Source: Eopsaltria australis
Taxonomy: Eukaryota; Chordata; Aves; Passeriformes; Petroicidae
Assembly (NCBI GenBank): GCA_034509425.1
Contig: JAVTVJ010000827.1
Span: 1 to 64,000 of the forward strand
Direction of reading: 5' to 3'
DNA: 64,000 bases
The position numbers were made by a program, and so were the translations under genes. The notes below the pieces were generated by a model. It saw nothing but the letters and a program-made list of their open reading frames with translations, was not told where the DNA came from and searched no databases. Positions 14,100 to 24,284 of this stretch are shown here, piece by piece (positions within the stretch are counted from its first letter, which is position 1; the number at the start of each line of letters is the position of its first letter).

Positions 14100-15370
14100 G
14101 CTGGCTGCCCTGTCCCCGGGAATGTTCTTGGAAGGTTCTGACTCACCCCCGAGCAGCCTGCTACATGTCCCCCTGCAATATGCGCATACACCCGAGGTTT
14201 TGTTTTTTTATTAGTAAAACCAACGAATATTCTTAATTCCGTTAAGTCGGTCTTCTTTTTCTGTAAGTTCAGGAATTTAACACGGCCTTGGCTGAGCAGC
14301 AGTTGATTAGTGTCAATTAGTACCATTTTCTAGAAGTGTTGGTTTCTTTTGTTATTTCCTATCCCACAAGTCGCTGGCCCTGTCTAAAGCAGATTCCCGT
14401 GGTTTGTTTGTAAAGTCACGATCATCTCATTCCTCTCACCCACCACTGCTGGAGCCCCTCCCCTGCTGGCGCTCACAGGTGCCACCAAATGCGTGTCCGC
14501 GCTGGAATCTCCCCTCCCACAGCCTCCAGCACCTGCCCTGTCGCAGGCTGGGCCTGGGCTGGTGGCAGCGGGCCCGACAGAAACCAACACCCGTGGAGCC
14601 ACCAGCACCGGGGGCTCGGAACCGGGCAAGGGATGCTTTGGTTCGCAGGGGTTGAGGGGCCGGGGCTCCTCCCCTGCCCCTCTTTGACGTTGTTTGGGAT
14701 ACATTTTTTTGGCAGCTGTGGGAGGGGATAAAGGTGAGGTTTTCCTCCAGCACTGGGCAGGTTTTTCCCTTTCATGGAGTGCTTGGGCCTTGCCCGGGCC
14801 CTTTGTGCCCTCCTGCAGAACCGGTGGCATTTTCCAGCATACCCGGTTTGTAACCAAGAGTCAGGTGCAGCCGAGAAGGCTCCGAGTGCCTCCTTCCAGG
14901 CTGACTCTGCAGATGCTGAGGCTGCTCTGGGCTGTGCCAGGGCTCTGCTGGGGCTCAGCTCTGGGCAAGGCTGGGCCCCCTCTCCCCTCGCATTGCTCCG
15001 GGTAGCTGTGTCACAGGGGGAGAGGGAAGGGAAACTCAAGGGAGTTGAGCTATAACAGAGTTTTTATTCAAAAAGCGACCAGAACAAACAGGGTGTCCTA
15101 ACTCCCATAACCAACTAGTAGTGCTACCATAACTAACTAGTTATCCTAACTACCATAACTAACAGCATGTCCTGACTACTGTAACAAAAAGCTCTCCTCA
15201 AGTGCTTCATCTCCTCCACTGCTCCCTCAGTTGCTTGGCTGCAGCGATCAGAGGGGTCAGGCTGGAGAGAGGCGAGGCTGATGATAAAAATGGGTGCTGC
15301 CCAAAGGATTAAAAACAAAGAAATGAATCATTACATCCCAGAGTCGAGTTCCTCACAGGCTCTGTTGCAA
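14100..15370. other. non-coding stretch with short TAACTA repeats
   Basis: No recognised gene. 14,460-15,010 is moderately GC-rich with overlapping spurious frames. 15,060-15,180 contains a TTTTATTC run and three imperfect copies of a motif around CCATAACTAACTAG. Confidence 0.4.
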
Positions 15371-15374
15371 CAGG

Positions 15375-15613
15375 ACAAAGGGGAGTGGTTGGAAACTCAA
15401 GAGAGGGAAGCAGGCTCAGATCAGATCTGAGGAAGAATTTTTTTCACCAGGAGAGTGGGGAAACACTGAGAGAGGGTGCCCAGAGAGGTGGGAGGTGCCT
15501 CCTCCCTGGAAACATCCAAGCTCAGCTCAGGCAGGGCTCTGAGCCACCTGATCTGCTTGAAGATGTCCCTGCTCGCTGAGGGCACCTGGTGCAGATGGCC
15601 TCGAAAGGACCCT
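15375..15613 (+). mobile_element. CR1-like LINE 3' fragment
   Basis: The sequence follows the conserved avian CR1 3' region: GAGGAAGAA plus T run, GTGCCCAGAGAGG, CCTCCCTGGAAACATCCAAG, GGCAGGGCTCTGAGC, AAGATGTCCCTGC, ending CGAAAGGACCC. It is interrupted at about 15,614 by the LTR-like element that follows, so the diagnostic octamer-like tail is missing. Recognition is from memory of the family. Confidence 0.65.
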
Positions 15614-15615
15614 GC

Positions 15616-16460
15616 TGTCCTGGTTTGAAGGACAGGTGTCTGTTAAGGAAGGCAGGAGCCTCCCTTGGAATGGGAAACTGTAACCCCTCTCCCTCTGAAT
15701 TATTATAAATTTGAAATCAAGAGGCTCTCAGGCAAAGATATGGAAATAGGAATAACAGTTCTTTACTAATATCTAAAACAAGGATAACAAATAACAACAA
15801 CTATGACGTTAACCAACAAACAGAACCAGAAACCCAGTGGCAGCCTGCTCGGCTTCAGGCACCTTTTCTCTTTGGTGCAGTTCCAGTCACAGCCTGCAGG
15901 GGCGCTCTGGGTGCGGTGATTCCCCGGTGGCTGCAGGGGCGCTCCGGCGTGAGCTCAGGTAGCACACGGCAAATGGCGACTGCCCGAAGCACGGAGGGAT
16001 GGAGGAGAGCCCTTGCTCCACAGACCCTCGGGAGGGGCAGCTGGTGTCGGTGCCACAGCAGGATCCCCGGACACAGGGAGCTGGGACGGTAAGGGGTCTC
16101 CACGTGCAGGGAAAAACCCCGCTACAATGTAGCGGAGAAAAACTCAGAGCGGGCTGGTGGCAGGCAGGTCGGCTCCGGATGGGGCAGAGGGCAGAGACTC
16201 ACAGCAGACAGACCGGCAGCTCCGCGCTGGCTTCTCAGGGCGCCGTGGGTTCAGCAGACAGCAGCTCCGACCGTCCAGCTCCGAGGGTCCTGAGCAAGGG
16301 AGCGTGACCTCCCCCCTGCCCTTGCTTTTCAGTCTCTCCAAATCTTGCCATTGCCAGGCTCTGCTTCCATGAGGGGCAATTTTGCCCCACCCTGCCAAGG
16401 AGAAAGGCTCTAGCCTTGTGCTTTGTTTCTCTTAAGTACCCAGTCATTTGTGTCTTAGCA
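15616..16460. mobile_element. LTR-like interspersed repeat inserted in the CR1 fragment
   Basis: It begins with TGTCCTGGTTTGAAGGACAG immediately after the CR1 fragment and includes AT-rich then GC-rich halves (CAGGGGCGCTC, GTAGCGGAG). It resembles an LTR type I recall as common in passerine genomes. The 3' limit (near 16,460) and orientation are uncertain, and no target duplication was confirmed. Confidence 0.4.
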
Positions 16461-16561
16461 ACCCATGGGAGAAAAATTCCTGAGGAAAAGAACTAGATCC
16501 AACCTTCAACAGGGCTGGATTCGGCTCCATGGATCACTCAGGCGATGATTCCTGCTGGGAT

Positions 16562-16930
16562 GAGAGAGGGTCACGGTGTCACCCTGTCCCTGTCCCCATC
16601 CCGCAGGACGGACCTGGCTGGAGCCCATGGAGAGCAGGAGATGCTCTGGGATCCCACCTGATCCCACCCCATCCATCCTGAACCAATCCTGCTCCGGAAT
16701 CCCACCTGATCCCACCCCATCCATCCCATCTGATCCCACTCCAGAATCCAGCCCTGATCCTGCTCCATTCATCCTAACTGATCCCACTCCAGAATCCAGC
16801 CCCAATCCCACTCTACAATTCCACCTGATCCCACTCTGGACCCCTGCCCTGATCTGGAATCCCTCCCTGATCCCACTCTGTCCATCCTGCCCCGATCCCC
16901 CTCTGGAATCCCACACTGATCCCGCTCTGT
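16562..16930 (-). repeat. short-unit repeat in the class I 3' region
   Basis: A degenerate array of CTGATCCCACTC / CAGAATCC units (plus sense), similar in style to the intron minisatellites and lying downstream of the stop codon. Confidence 0.6.
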
Positions 16931-16938
16931 ACCTGTGG

Positions 16939-19900
16939 TCAAGCTGTTCCTGCCTCTGCTCCTGAAGAAAGAGAAGATCCATAAGATCCCAGCACGAATC
17001 ACGCACCGGGATTAACCCCAGGATCCATCCTGGGATCCACACAGAGGGGATCCAGAGCTGGATCCACCACTGGAACTCACCGGCTGCTGCTTTGTATCCC
17101 TTCCTGTCCCTCTTCCCTGTGGAAAAACAGTGGGATCAGCACCTGTGGTGGGGCATTCCCGGAACGGTGCCGGGTGGATCCGAGCCCCTTCCTGACCCCC
17201 ATCCCCTGTGTTACCGGATTGGAGCTTCCAGATGCCCAATCCGATGAGGACAATGAGGATGGCATCAATGATGGACACAGCGACCACAACGGTGAGATTC
17301 CCACTGGATTTCGGCTCTGGGAAACGCGGGATAGTGAGGAGGGGGAGGAATCCCCATTTGGAAATTCCCAAATTCCCAGATCCCAATTCCCACATTCCCA
17401 GCCTCACCCCAGGCAAAGATCCCAGGCTCTGGCATTCCGGGATGCTCCACCCGGCACCGGTACTGCTCCCACTCCTCCGGCCGCGCCTCGATCCTGGCCC
17501 AGGTGTGGAAGGTGCCGTCGCAGTTGGGAACGATCTCGCCCCACTCCGTCTCCTGATCCCAGATTTCACCCCCCTTCATCCAGTTGACTGTGATGGTCCT
17601 GGGGTAGAATCCGTACGCGTGGCAGGACAAGATCAGCGTCCCATGCTCCTCCTTTCCGGACACATGGACATCAGGGGGGTCTGGAACGGGATAACGGTGA
17701 GATGCATCCATGGAATTGCCACTGGAATGGGATGGGGGTGAGATCTGCCCATGGAATTCCTGCTGGAATGGGATGGGGGTGAGATCTGCCCATGGAATTC
17801 CATGGGAATGGAATGGGGGTGGGATCTGCCCATGGAATTCCTGCTGGAATGGGATGGGGGTGAGATCTGCCCACGGAATTCCTGCTGGAATGGGGTGGGG
17901 GTGAGATCTGCCCATGAAATTCTCACTGGAATGGCATGCGGCTGAGATCTGCCCATGGAATTCCTGCTGGAATGGGATAGGGGTGAGATCTGCCCATGAA
18001 ATTCTCACTGGAATGGCAGGCGGGTGAGATCTGCCCATGGAATTCCATGGGAATGGGATGGGAGTAAGATCTGCCATGGAATTCCACGGGAATGGGATGG
18101 GGGTGAGATCTGCCATGGAATTCCTGCTGGAATGGGATGGGGGTCAGATCTGCCCATGGAATGCCTGCTAGTATGGAATAGGGGTGAGATCTGCCCATGG
18201 AATTCCCTCAGGAATTACCGTGTTCCCAAATCTTCCATTCCCAAATCCCACATTCCCACAGGAATTCTGCTCCCACCTTTGCGCTCCAGTGCCTTCTGAC
18301 CGTATCTGATGTATTTCCGGAGCCATTCTGGGCAGATGTGCTTCAGGTAATTCGTCAAATCCTCCACCGTGACCCCGTCACTGTTCACGTGCCTCGCGGT
18401 GACCTGGGCAGCGTTGTCGGCCAGCACGAAGCTCTCGGCTCCCAGATAGAAGGAGCTGAAATCCCACCCGTCGTAGCCAATCCGATAGGATCCACGGACG
18501 CTCCCGTCGGACAGGAGGTCACAACCGTAAACATGCAACCTTGTGTGGAGACCTGAGGGGATTGGACCCACAGAGACCCATGGAATTGTGTTCCAGCCTC
18601 ATGGATCCCCATTCCAGCCCTACGGAGCCCCAGAGTCTGATGGAGACCCACAGAGCCTCATCCCAGCCCCCTGGAGCCCCATGGATCCACATCCCAACCC
18701 ATGGATCCCATTCCAACCCCACAGATCCCATCCCAGCCCCATGGATCCACATTCCAAACCCATGGGTTCCCATTCCAGTCCCACAGATCCCATCCCAGCC
18801 CCACGGATCCACATCCCAACCCATGGATCCCATCCCAGCCCCAGGGATCCACATTCCAACCCATGGATCCCCATTCCAACCCCACAGATCCCATCCCAGC
18901 CCCATGGATCCGCATTCCAACCCATGGATCCCCATTCCAACCCCACAGATCCCATCCCAGCCCCACGGATCCACGTTCCAAACCCACGGATCCCATCCCA
19001 ACCCTACAGATCCCATCCCAGCCCCATAGATCCACGTTCCAAACCCATGGATCCCCATTCCAACCCCACAGATCCCATCCCAACACCCAGGAGCCCCATG
19101 GATCCACATCCAAACCCACAGATCCCCATTCCAGCCCCACAGATCCCATCCCAGCCCCATGGATCCACATTCCAGTCCCACAGATCCCATCCCAGCCCCA
19201 GGGACCCACATTCCAACCCCTGGATCCCCATCCCAGCCCCACGGATCCCATCCCAGCCCCACGGATCCCATCCCAGCCCCACGGATCCACATTCCAACCC
19301 ATGGATCCCCATTCCAACCCCACAGATCCCATCCCAGCCCCAGGGATCCACATTCGGCCCCATGGATCCCCATTCCAGCCCCACAGATCTCATTCCAGCC
19401 CCACAGATCCAGCCCCAGCTCCCCCCACTCACCCCTGCTCTGGTTGTACCGCTCCCGCAAGTTCTCCAGGCCCCTGGCACCCCTGTGCTGGTTCTCCTCA
19501 CAGATCTGGGTCGTGCTATCCCAATATCCCGACTCGACTCCGTCCTCAATCCACTGCGTCAGTGGCACCACCCGGCCCCGCTCGCTGTCGTAGCGTGTGA
19601 TGGGGATCCCATCCAGGTACCCCATTTCCATGAACTGGGGCACCCCCGGGCCGGGCTCTGACACTGCCACAGACAGGTAATGCAGGGAGTGGAGAACTGG
19701 GGGGACACAGAAATTTGGGGGGTCTGGGGGGTCATGGATCAATGAAAGGGGAACTGGGAGAGCTGGGAAGGGTTTTGGGGATCTCATCACCAAGGAGAGG
19801 GGGGCGCAGGGGAGGCATGGGGGGGTCCAGAGGGTCCCTGTGCCCAGGAAAGGGGGTCCTGGGGTCCCCAGTGCTGAGGAAAGAGGGGTCACAAGGTGGG

Positions 19901-21025
19901 GAGACCTGGGAATAGGAGTCCCAGGGGTCCTTGATGAAGAGGAAAGGGGGGCTGGGGGCTGAGAAAAGCAGGAATGGGGGGGTCTCAGGAAAAGGGGGGG
20001 CTTGGGGACTGGGGAAGGCAGGATGGATGGCAAAGGGGGTGCAGGGGGGGCATTGCTGCAGGATAAGGGGGTGCAGAGGGGTCCCAGTGGTCTGGAGATA
20101 GAAATTCAGGAGGGTCCAGAATCCCCCCTGGGATCCCCCACAACCCCCCAGGGACACTCCTGGGCATCCTGGGACCCCCTGGAGGACGCACAAGGGATGC
20201 AGACCTGGAGGGATGCAGAGACTGGGGGGGCAGGAAGTGCAACTGGGAGAGCTGAGGAGAGGCCAGAGTTGAAGGAAGGGAGTGGGAGAGGCGGGATGGG
20301 GGGGCCAGGGGGTCCCTGTGGCCAGGAAAGGGGGTCCAGGGGTCCCCGGTGTTGGGGGAAGTGGGGTCTGGGAGGTGGGAAAGGCAGGAATGGGGGTCCA
20401 GGGGGTCCCGGGGTCACGGCAAAGGGGGGCTGGGGCTGGAAGAGGCGGGCGGATCCCGGGGGCGCGGCTTGGGAGACGGGAGAGAGAAAGAGAGCGAGGG
20501 AACGCGAGGGGAGGGGATGGGGGAATTCCAGGGAATTCAACCGGATCCCACTGGATTTCTCTGCAACACCCCTGGGACGCCCGGGACCCTCCGGGATCCC
20601 CTTTCAGGAGGCGCCGGGAGCAGCAAAGGGCGGGAACACGGAAAGCTGGGAGATCCGGGGGGTCCGAAGGTCAAGGAAAAGGGCGGGTCCGGGGTCTGGG
20701 AAAGGCGGAGTGTCCGGGAATGGGGTGCAGAGGTTCCCGGTCCCGGATAAGGGGGTGCAGGGGGGATCCCGGTGCCCGAAAATGAACCTTCAAGGGGGTC
20801 CCCGTGCTCAGGAATGGGGATGAAGCTGACTCCTTTCCCACAATTCGTTGTTCAAGGACGACCCAGTGCCCGGAAATGGAAGTTCAGGGGGGTCCCGGTG
20901 CTCTGGAATTGCGGTTCAGGGGGGTCCCGGTTTCGGGAGTCCCACTCACCTTTCGTCGCCGTCCCCGGGGCTCCCAGGGCCCCCAGGAGCCCCAAGAGCA
21001 GCCCCAGCCCCACCGCTGGAGCCAT
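16939..21025 (-). CDS. MHC class I heavy chain, complete seven-coding-exon gene
   Basis: Peptide-presenting type I membrane glycoprotein that pairs with beta-2-microglobulin. Exons on the minus strand: 20,950-21,025 (signal peptide), 19,433-19,696 (alpha 1), 18,277-18,552 (alpha 2), 17,408-17,680 (alpha 3, Ig-like), 17,215-17,316 (transmembrane), 17,081-17,116 and 16,939-16,961 (cytoplasmic tail). Every junction is GT/AG and phase 1, as is standard for class I. The joined frame is open for 349 codons and ends at TGA 16,941-16,939. Visible hallmarks are a hydrophobic signal peptide, HYLSVAV at the start of alpha 1, the N-glycosylation site NQS at its end, the alpha 2 pair YGC...HIC, and the alpha 3 pair LSC...YRC. 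The alpha 2 helix reads TARHVN where classical molecules usually have a Lys and Trp that hold the peptide C-terminus. It may therefore be non-classical or divergent. Confidence 0.88.
17081..17316 (-). CDS. class I exons 5-6: transmembrane and tail
   Basis: Exon 5 (17,215-17,316) encodes a connecting peptide EPKSSG and the membrane helix VVVAVSIIDAILIVLIGLGI, followed by WKLQSG. Exon 6 (17,081-17,116) adds a basic Tyr-bearing tail GKRDRKGYKAAA. Exon 7 (16,939-16,961) ends the protein with GAEAGTA before TGA. A possible further 3' non-coding exon near 16,550 was not resolved. Confidence 0.82.
17408..17680 (-). CDS. class I exon 4: alpha 3 immunoglobulin-like domain
   Basis: 273 nt, 91 codons, bounded by CGTTCCAG and GTGAGG. 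It encodes a C1-set Ig domain with LILSCHAYGFYPRTITVNW and the partner YRCRVEHPG, the family signature. The domain is complete, with no stop or gap. Confidence 0.9.
17700..18225 (-). repeat. minisatellite filling class I intron 3
   Basis: About ten imperfect units of roughly 40-60 bp built from TGCCCATGGAATTCC, TGCTGGAATGGGATGGG and GGTGAGATC (plus-strand sense). The units occupy nearly the whole intron between the alpha 2 and alpha 3 exons. They stay open in several frames, producing long artefactual frames on both strands. Confidence 0.85.
18277..18552 (-). CDS. class I exon 3: alpha 2 domain
   Basis: 276 nt, 92 codons, bounded by CCCCTCAG and GTGGGA. It encodes VYGCDLLSDGSVRGS... with the disulphide Cys in YGC and in the helix KHICPEWLRKY. 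YIRYGQ retains the conserved Tyr residues. The short helix start TARHVN lacks the Lys-Trp pair expected in classical class I. Confidence 0.9.
18655..19428 (-). repeat. minisatellite filling class I intron 2
   Basis: Tandem short modules of about 20 bp (CCCATCCCAGCCCCA, GGATCCACATTCCAA, CCCATGGATCCCCATT) grouped into higher-order units of about 60 bp. The array runs from just beyond exon 3 to the exon 2 donor. Units of different variants alternate, as expected from unequal exchange. Confidence 0.85.
19433..19696 (-). CDS. class I exon 2: alpha 1 domain
   Basis: 264 nt, 88 codons, bounded by CCCCCCAG and GTGAGT. It encodes the first half of the peptide groove: beta strands with LHSLHYLSVAV and QFMEMGYLDG, then a helix containing QYWD-like GYWDSTTQ and ENLRERYNQS. 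The NQS sequon at the domain end is the conserved class I glycosylation site. Confidence 0.9.
20950..21025 (-). CDS. class I exon 1: signal peptide
   Basis: ATG at 21,025 opens a 76-nt exon encoding MAPAVGLGLLLGLLGALG followed by the cleavage region APGTATK; donor GTGAGT at 20,949. The Leu/Gly-rich core is a typical secretory signal. An almost identical exon lies 2.06 kb away at 23,011-23,086. Confidence 0.88.
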
Positions 21026-21108
21026 GGCGCTGCTCCGCTGCGGCCCCGCCCCCCGCCTTGGGCCCGCCCAGCCCTGGCCCCACCCCCAGAGCGATCGCCT
21101 CCCTCGCC

Positions 21109-21163
21109 ATTGGCTCCGCTATTTCCCGCCCACCAATGGCTACCCGGTCTATCAGTGACGTCA
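21109..21163 (-). promoter_or_regulatory. class I promoter: CCAAT boxes and X2-like TGACGTCA
   Basis: Upstream of exon 1 on the minus strand lie TGACGTCA (21,156-21,163), then ATTGG (21,133-21,137) and CCAAT (21,109-21,113), in the X-then-Y order of the S-X-Y module used by RFX/CREB/NF-Y and NLRC5. A GGGCGGGAAATAG stretch sits between the two CCAAT-type boxes. An X1 match directly upstream of X2 is not obvious. Module identity is inferred from motif order and spacing. Confidence 0.6.
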
Positions 21164-23010
21164 CCGGCCACCAGGCAGATCCCGGTCTCTCGGGTTCAGA
21201 CGCGGAAGCGAAAGAGCCCGAGAGAGCGCGGGGGGGGAGGGGAAAAGGGGGAATTCCAGAGAATTCGTCTGGATCCCTCTGGATCCCCGCTGCGACCGCC
21301 CTGGAGCCCTCTGGGAACCACCTGGGACCCCCTGGGGCCCTCTGGGACCCTCCTTAAGAAAGTGCCGGGAGTGGGAAATTGGGGAGACACGGAAATTTGG
21401 GAGATGCGGGGGTGCAAAGGTGAAGGCAAAGGGCGGGTCTGGGTCTGGGTCTGGGAAGGGCGGGATGCCCGGGAGGGGTGCAGGGGGTCCCAGTGCCGAA
21501 TAAGGGGGTGCAGGGGAGTCCCCATGGCCAGGAGTGGAGGTGCAGGGGGGTCCCAGAGTCAAGGAAGGGAGGGGGAGGGCACTGGGAGAGGAGGGCTGGG
21601 GGTGCAGGGGATCCCGGGGTCAAGGAAAAAGGGAATCAGAGGGCTGGGAGTGTTGGGAATGCTGGGGAAAGGATTGCAGGGGTGTCCCAGTGCCCAGGAA
21701 ATGGGGTTCAGGGGGATTCCCTTGCCGAGTTTCGGGGTTCAAGGGGTCCTGGTGCCTGGAAATGGAAGTTCAGGGCAGTCCTGGTGTCCATAAATGGGGG
21801 TTCAAGGGGATCCCGGTGCCCATCACCGGGGGTTCAGGGGGGTTTCCGTGCCCGGAAATGGGGCTTGAGGGGGTTCCAGGTTCCTGTTAAGGGGTTTCGG
21901 GGTTGTCGGGGCTGGAGAAGGGGGTACAGGGTGGTGCCGGTGCCCGGAAATGAACGTTCAGGGGGTCTCTGTGCCCAGGAAGGGGGTTTGCCCGCAAATG
22001 GAAGTGCACGGGGTCCCCGTGGCCCGGAGTTGCGGTTGAGGGCGGTGCCGGTGCCGGGGTCACTCAGCGCTCCCTGGGCGGATCCCGGTGGCGCAGCTTG
22101 GGAGACGCGAAAGTGAGCGGGACAGCGCGGGGAGGAGACAGAGGAAAGCCTGGGAATTGCCCTGAATCCTCTCCGGAACCTCCCAGAACCCTCCCGCAGG
22201 GCGCGCAGGGGGTGGAGAACTGGGGGGATGCAGAGATTGGGGGGTCTGGGAGTGTCCGAGGGTCAGGAAGCGGAACTGAGAGAGGCGGGAAGGGTCCAAG
22301 GTTCAAGGAAAGGAGTGGGAGAGGCGGGATGGGGGGGCCAGGGGGTCCCTGTGCCCAGGAGAGGGAGTCCAGGGGTCCCCGTTGCTGAGGGAAGTGGGGT
22401 GTGGGAGCTGGAAAGGCAGGAATGGGGGTCCGGGAGGTCCCGAGGTCAAGGAAAAGAGGGAATCCGAGAGCTGGGAGAGTGGGGACTGCCAGGACAAGAA
22501 CTGCAGGGGTGTCCCGGTCCCGGATAAGGGGGTGCAGGGGGGTCCCGGTGCCCGAAAATGAACGTTCAAGGGGGTCCCCGTGCTCAGCAATGGGGATTAA
22601 GGGGATTCCTTTCCCAGAGTTCGCTGTTCACGGGGGTCCCAGTACCCGAACATGGAGGTTCAGGGGGGTCCTGGTGCCAGATAAGGGGGTGCAGGGGTTC
22701 CCGGTGCCTAAGAAAGGGGTACAGGGGAGTCTCGGTGCCCGGGAATGGGCGCTGAAGGGGGTCCCCGTGCGCAGAGATGGGGGTTCCGGGGGGTCCCGGT
22801 GCCAGATGAGGGGGCACAGGGGGGTCCCGGTGATAGGGAGGGGGATGAAGTGGGGGGTTACAGTACCAAAAATGGGGGTTCAGGAGGGTTCCCGTGCCCG
22901 CGAGCGGGGGTTTAGGGGGTTCCCAGTGCCCGGCAATGGAAGTTCAGGGGGGTCCCCGTGCTCGGGAATTGCGGTTCAGGGGGGTCCCGGTTTCGGGGGG
23001 TCCCACTCAC

Positions 23011-23086
23011 CTTTCGTCGCCGCCCCCGGGGCTCCCAGGGCCCCCAGGAGCCCCAAGAGCAGCCCCAGCCCCAGCGCTGGAGCCAT
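23011..23086 (-). pseudogene. orphan class I exon 1 in duplicated promoter unit
   Basis: ATG at 23,086 and a 76-nt exon encoding MAPALGLGLLLGLLGALG then APGAATK, with an intact donor GTGAGT at 23,010. It differs from the real exon 1 by only a few bases. No alpha 1, 2 or 3 exon lies between it and the next exon 1 copy 2 kb downstream. It is therefore either a dead promoter/exon relic or an alternative first exon that could splice over the intact exon 1 to exon 2. Its upstream X2-like box is altered (TGTCGTCA at 23,261-23,268). Confidence 0.75.
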
Positions 23087-23831
23087 CGCAGCCGTCACCG
23101 ATCGCAGCTGTGCCGCAGCTTGGGAGACGCCAAAGTGCCCGAGGGAGCGCGGGGGGGAGGGGAAAAGCGGCGCTTCGCTGCGGCCCTGCCCACACAGCAG
23201 CCTTCCGAACGGCCATTGGCTTCGCTATTTCCCGCCCACCAATGGCTACCCACTTTTAAATGTCGTCATCGGCCACCAGGCAGATCCCGGTCTCTCGGGT
23301 TCAGACGCGGAAGCGAGAGAGCGCGGGGGGGGAGGGGAAAAGGGGGAATTCCAGAGAATTCGTCTGGATCCCCGCTGCGACCGCCCTGGAGCCCTCTGGG
23401 AACCACCTGGGACCCCCTGGGGCCCTCCGGGACCCTTCCTAAGAAAGCGACGGGAGTGGGAAATTGGGGAGACACGGAAATTTGGGAGATGTGGGGGTGC
23501 AAAGGTGAAGGCAAAGGGCGGGTCTGGGTCTGGGAAGGGCGGGATGCCCGGGAGGGGTGCAGGGAGTCCCGGTGCCGAATAAGGGGGTGCAGGGGAGTCC
23601 CCATGGCCAGGAGTGGAGGTGCAGGGGGGTCCCAGAGTCAAGGAAGGGAGGGGGAGGGCACTGGGAGAGGAGGGCTGGGGGTGCAGGGGATCCCGGGGTC
23701 AAGGAAAAAGGGAATCAGAGGGCTGGGAGTGTTGGGAATGCTGGGGAAAGGATTGCAGGGGTGTCCCAGTGCCCAGGAAATGGGGTTCAGGGGGATTCCC
23801 TTGCCGAGTTTCGGGGTTCAAGGGGTCCCGG

Positions 23832-24262
23832 TGATGCCTTAGGTTTTAACTTCTTATTTCTTTTTACATCAGGACTGCTCTAAAACTCCATAAATTGTCA
23901 TCTAGTGTTCTGTTACTGTCATTTAGACGAAACAATTTCTCTCGGGGCTGGAGTTTCAAGGGCATACTGTTTTTTCCCAAAGCCCAAAATGTAAACACCC
24001 ATGGACAGCAGCGAAGAGAAGAAGGGAACAAGCTGGGGATGGGACTTCAAGACCCGAAACTGTAATTGGACAATGGGTTTCTGATATGCAGATGAACCAA
24101 AGGTATATCTGTCCCAAAAACACGTGCTAGGCGTCCATTTTTGGGTGTAGTCTCTGAGAGACTCTTGCATGGCCCAAAGTGTACCTTGTTTTAATAAATA
24201 CTTCTTTTATTCTCTTAACTCTGTCCAGCCTCTGTTTCAGGTCAGCCTTTTGTAAGGCATCA
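23832..24262 (+). repeat. ERV-1 5' LTR
   Basis: 431 bp, with perfect 10-bp inverted ends TGATGCCTTA...TAAGGCATCA. AATAAA near 24,194 is a likely polyadenylation signal. Compared by eye with the 3' LTR there are only about five or six differences. Confidence 0.93.
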
Positions 24263-24266
24263 GAAG

Positions 24267-24284
24267 TGGCGACTCTGGTGGGAC
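24267..24284 (+). promoter_or_regulatory. ERV-1 putative primer-binding site
   Basis: Four bases after the 5' LTR comes TGGCGACTCTGGTGGGAC, which starts with TGG as expected for pairing to a tRNA CCA end. I could not assign the tRNA. The equivalent site of ERV-2 is similar in its last half. Confidence 0.5.

Larger units (their letters stand above)
19700..23831 (-). repeat. G-rich higher-order repeat array: class I intron 1 and upstream region
   Basis: Built from about 40-bp subrepeats such as GGGGTCCCGGTGCCCGGAAATGG and GGGGGTGCAGGGG, organised in larger units of roughly 0.7-1.1 kb. Recurrent landmarks are GAATTCCAGAGAATTC, the CTTGGGAGACGC stretch, and AAAGGGCGGGTCTGGG. 20,868-21,890 is repeated at 22,928-23,831 and continues at 31,124-31,254, on the far side of ERV-1. 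G-runs are dense on the plus strand, so G-quadruplexes could form. Confidence 0.7.

Noticed and set aside
17700..19430. CRISPR-like regular spacing of short repeats
   Set aside because: Repeats are degenerate and contiguous without unique spacers, in a vertebrate intron; a minisatellite.
18543..19661. 372-codon plus-strand open frame rich in Pro/Ser/His
   Set aside because: Complement of the same minisatellite; no homology-like domain or splice context.
18519..20033. 504-codon minus-strand open frame rich in WGWDG/GIHG repeats
   Set aside because: It is a read-through of the intron 2 minisatellite. Only its end (19,433-19,696) is the real alpha 1 exon. The repeat unit lacks stops in several frames.
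22401..23582. 393-codon plus-strand frame
   Set aside because: Lies in the G-rich repeat array antisense to class I intron 1. Its composition is that of the repeat unit.
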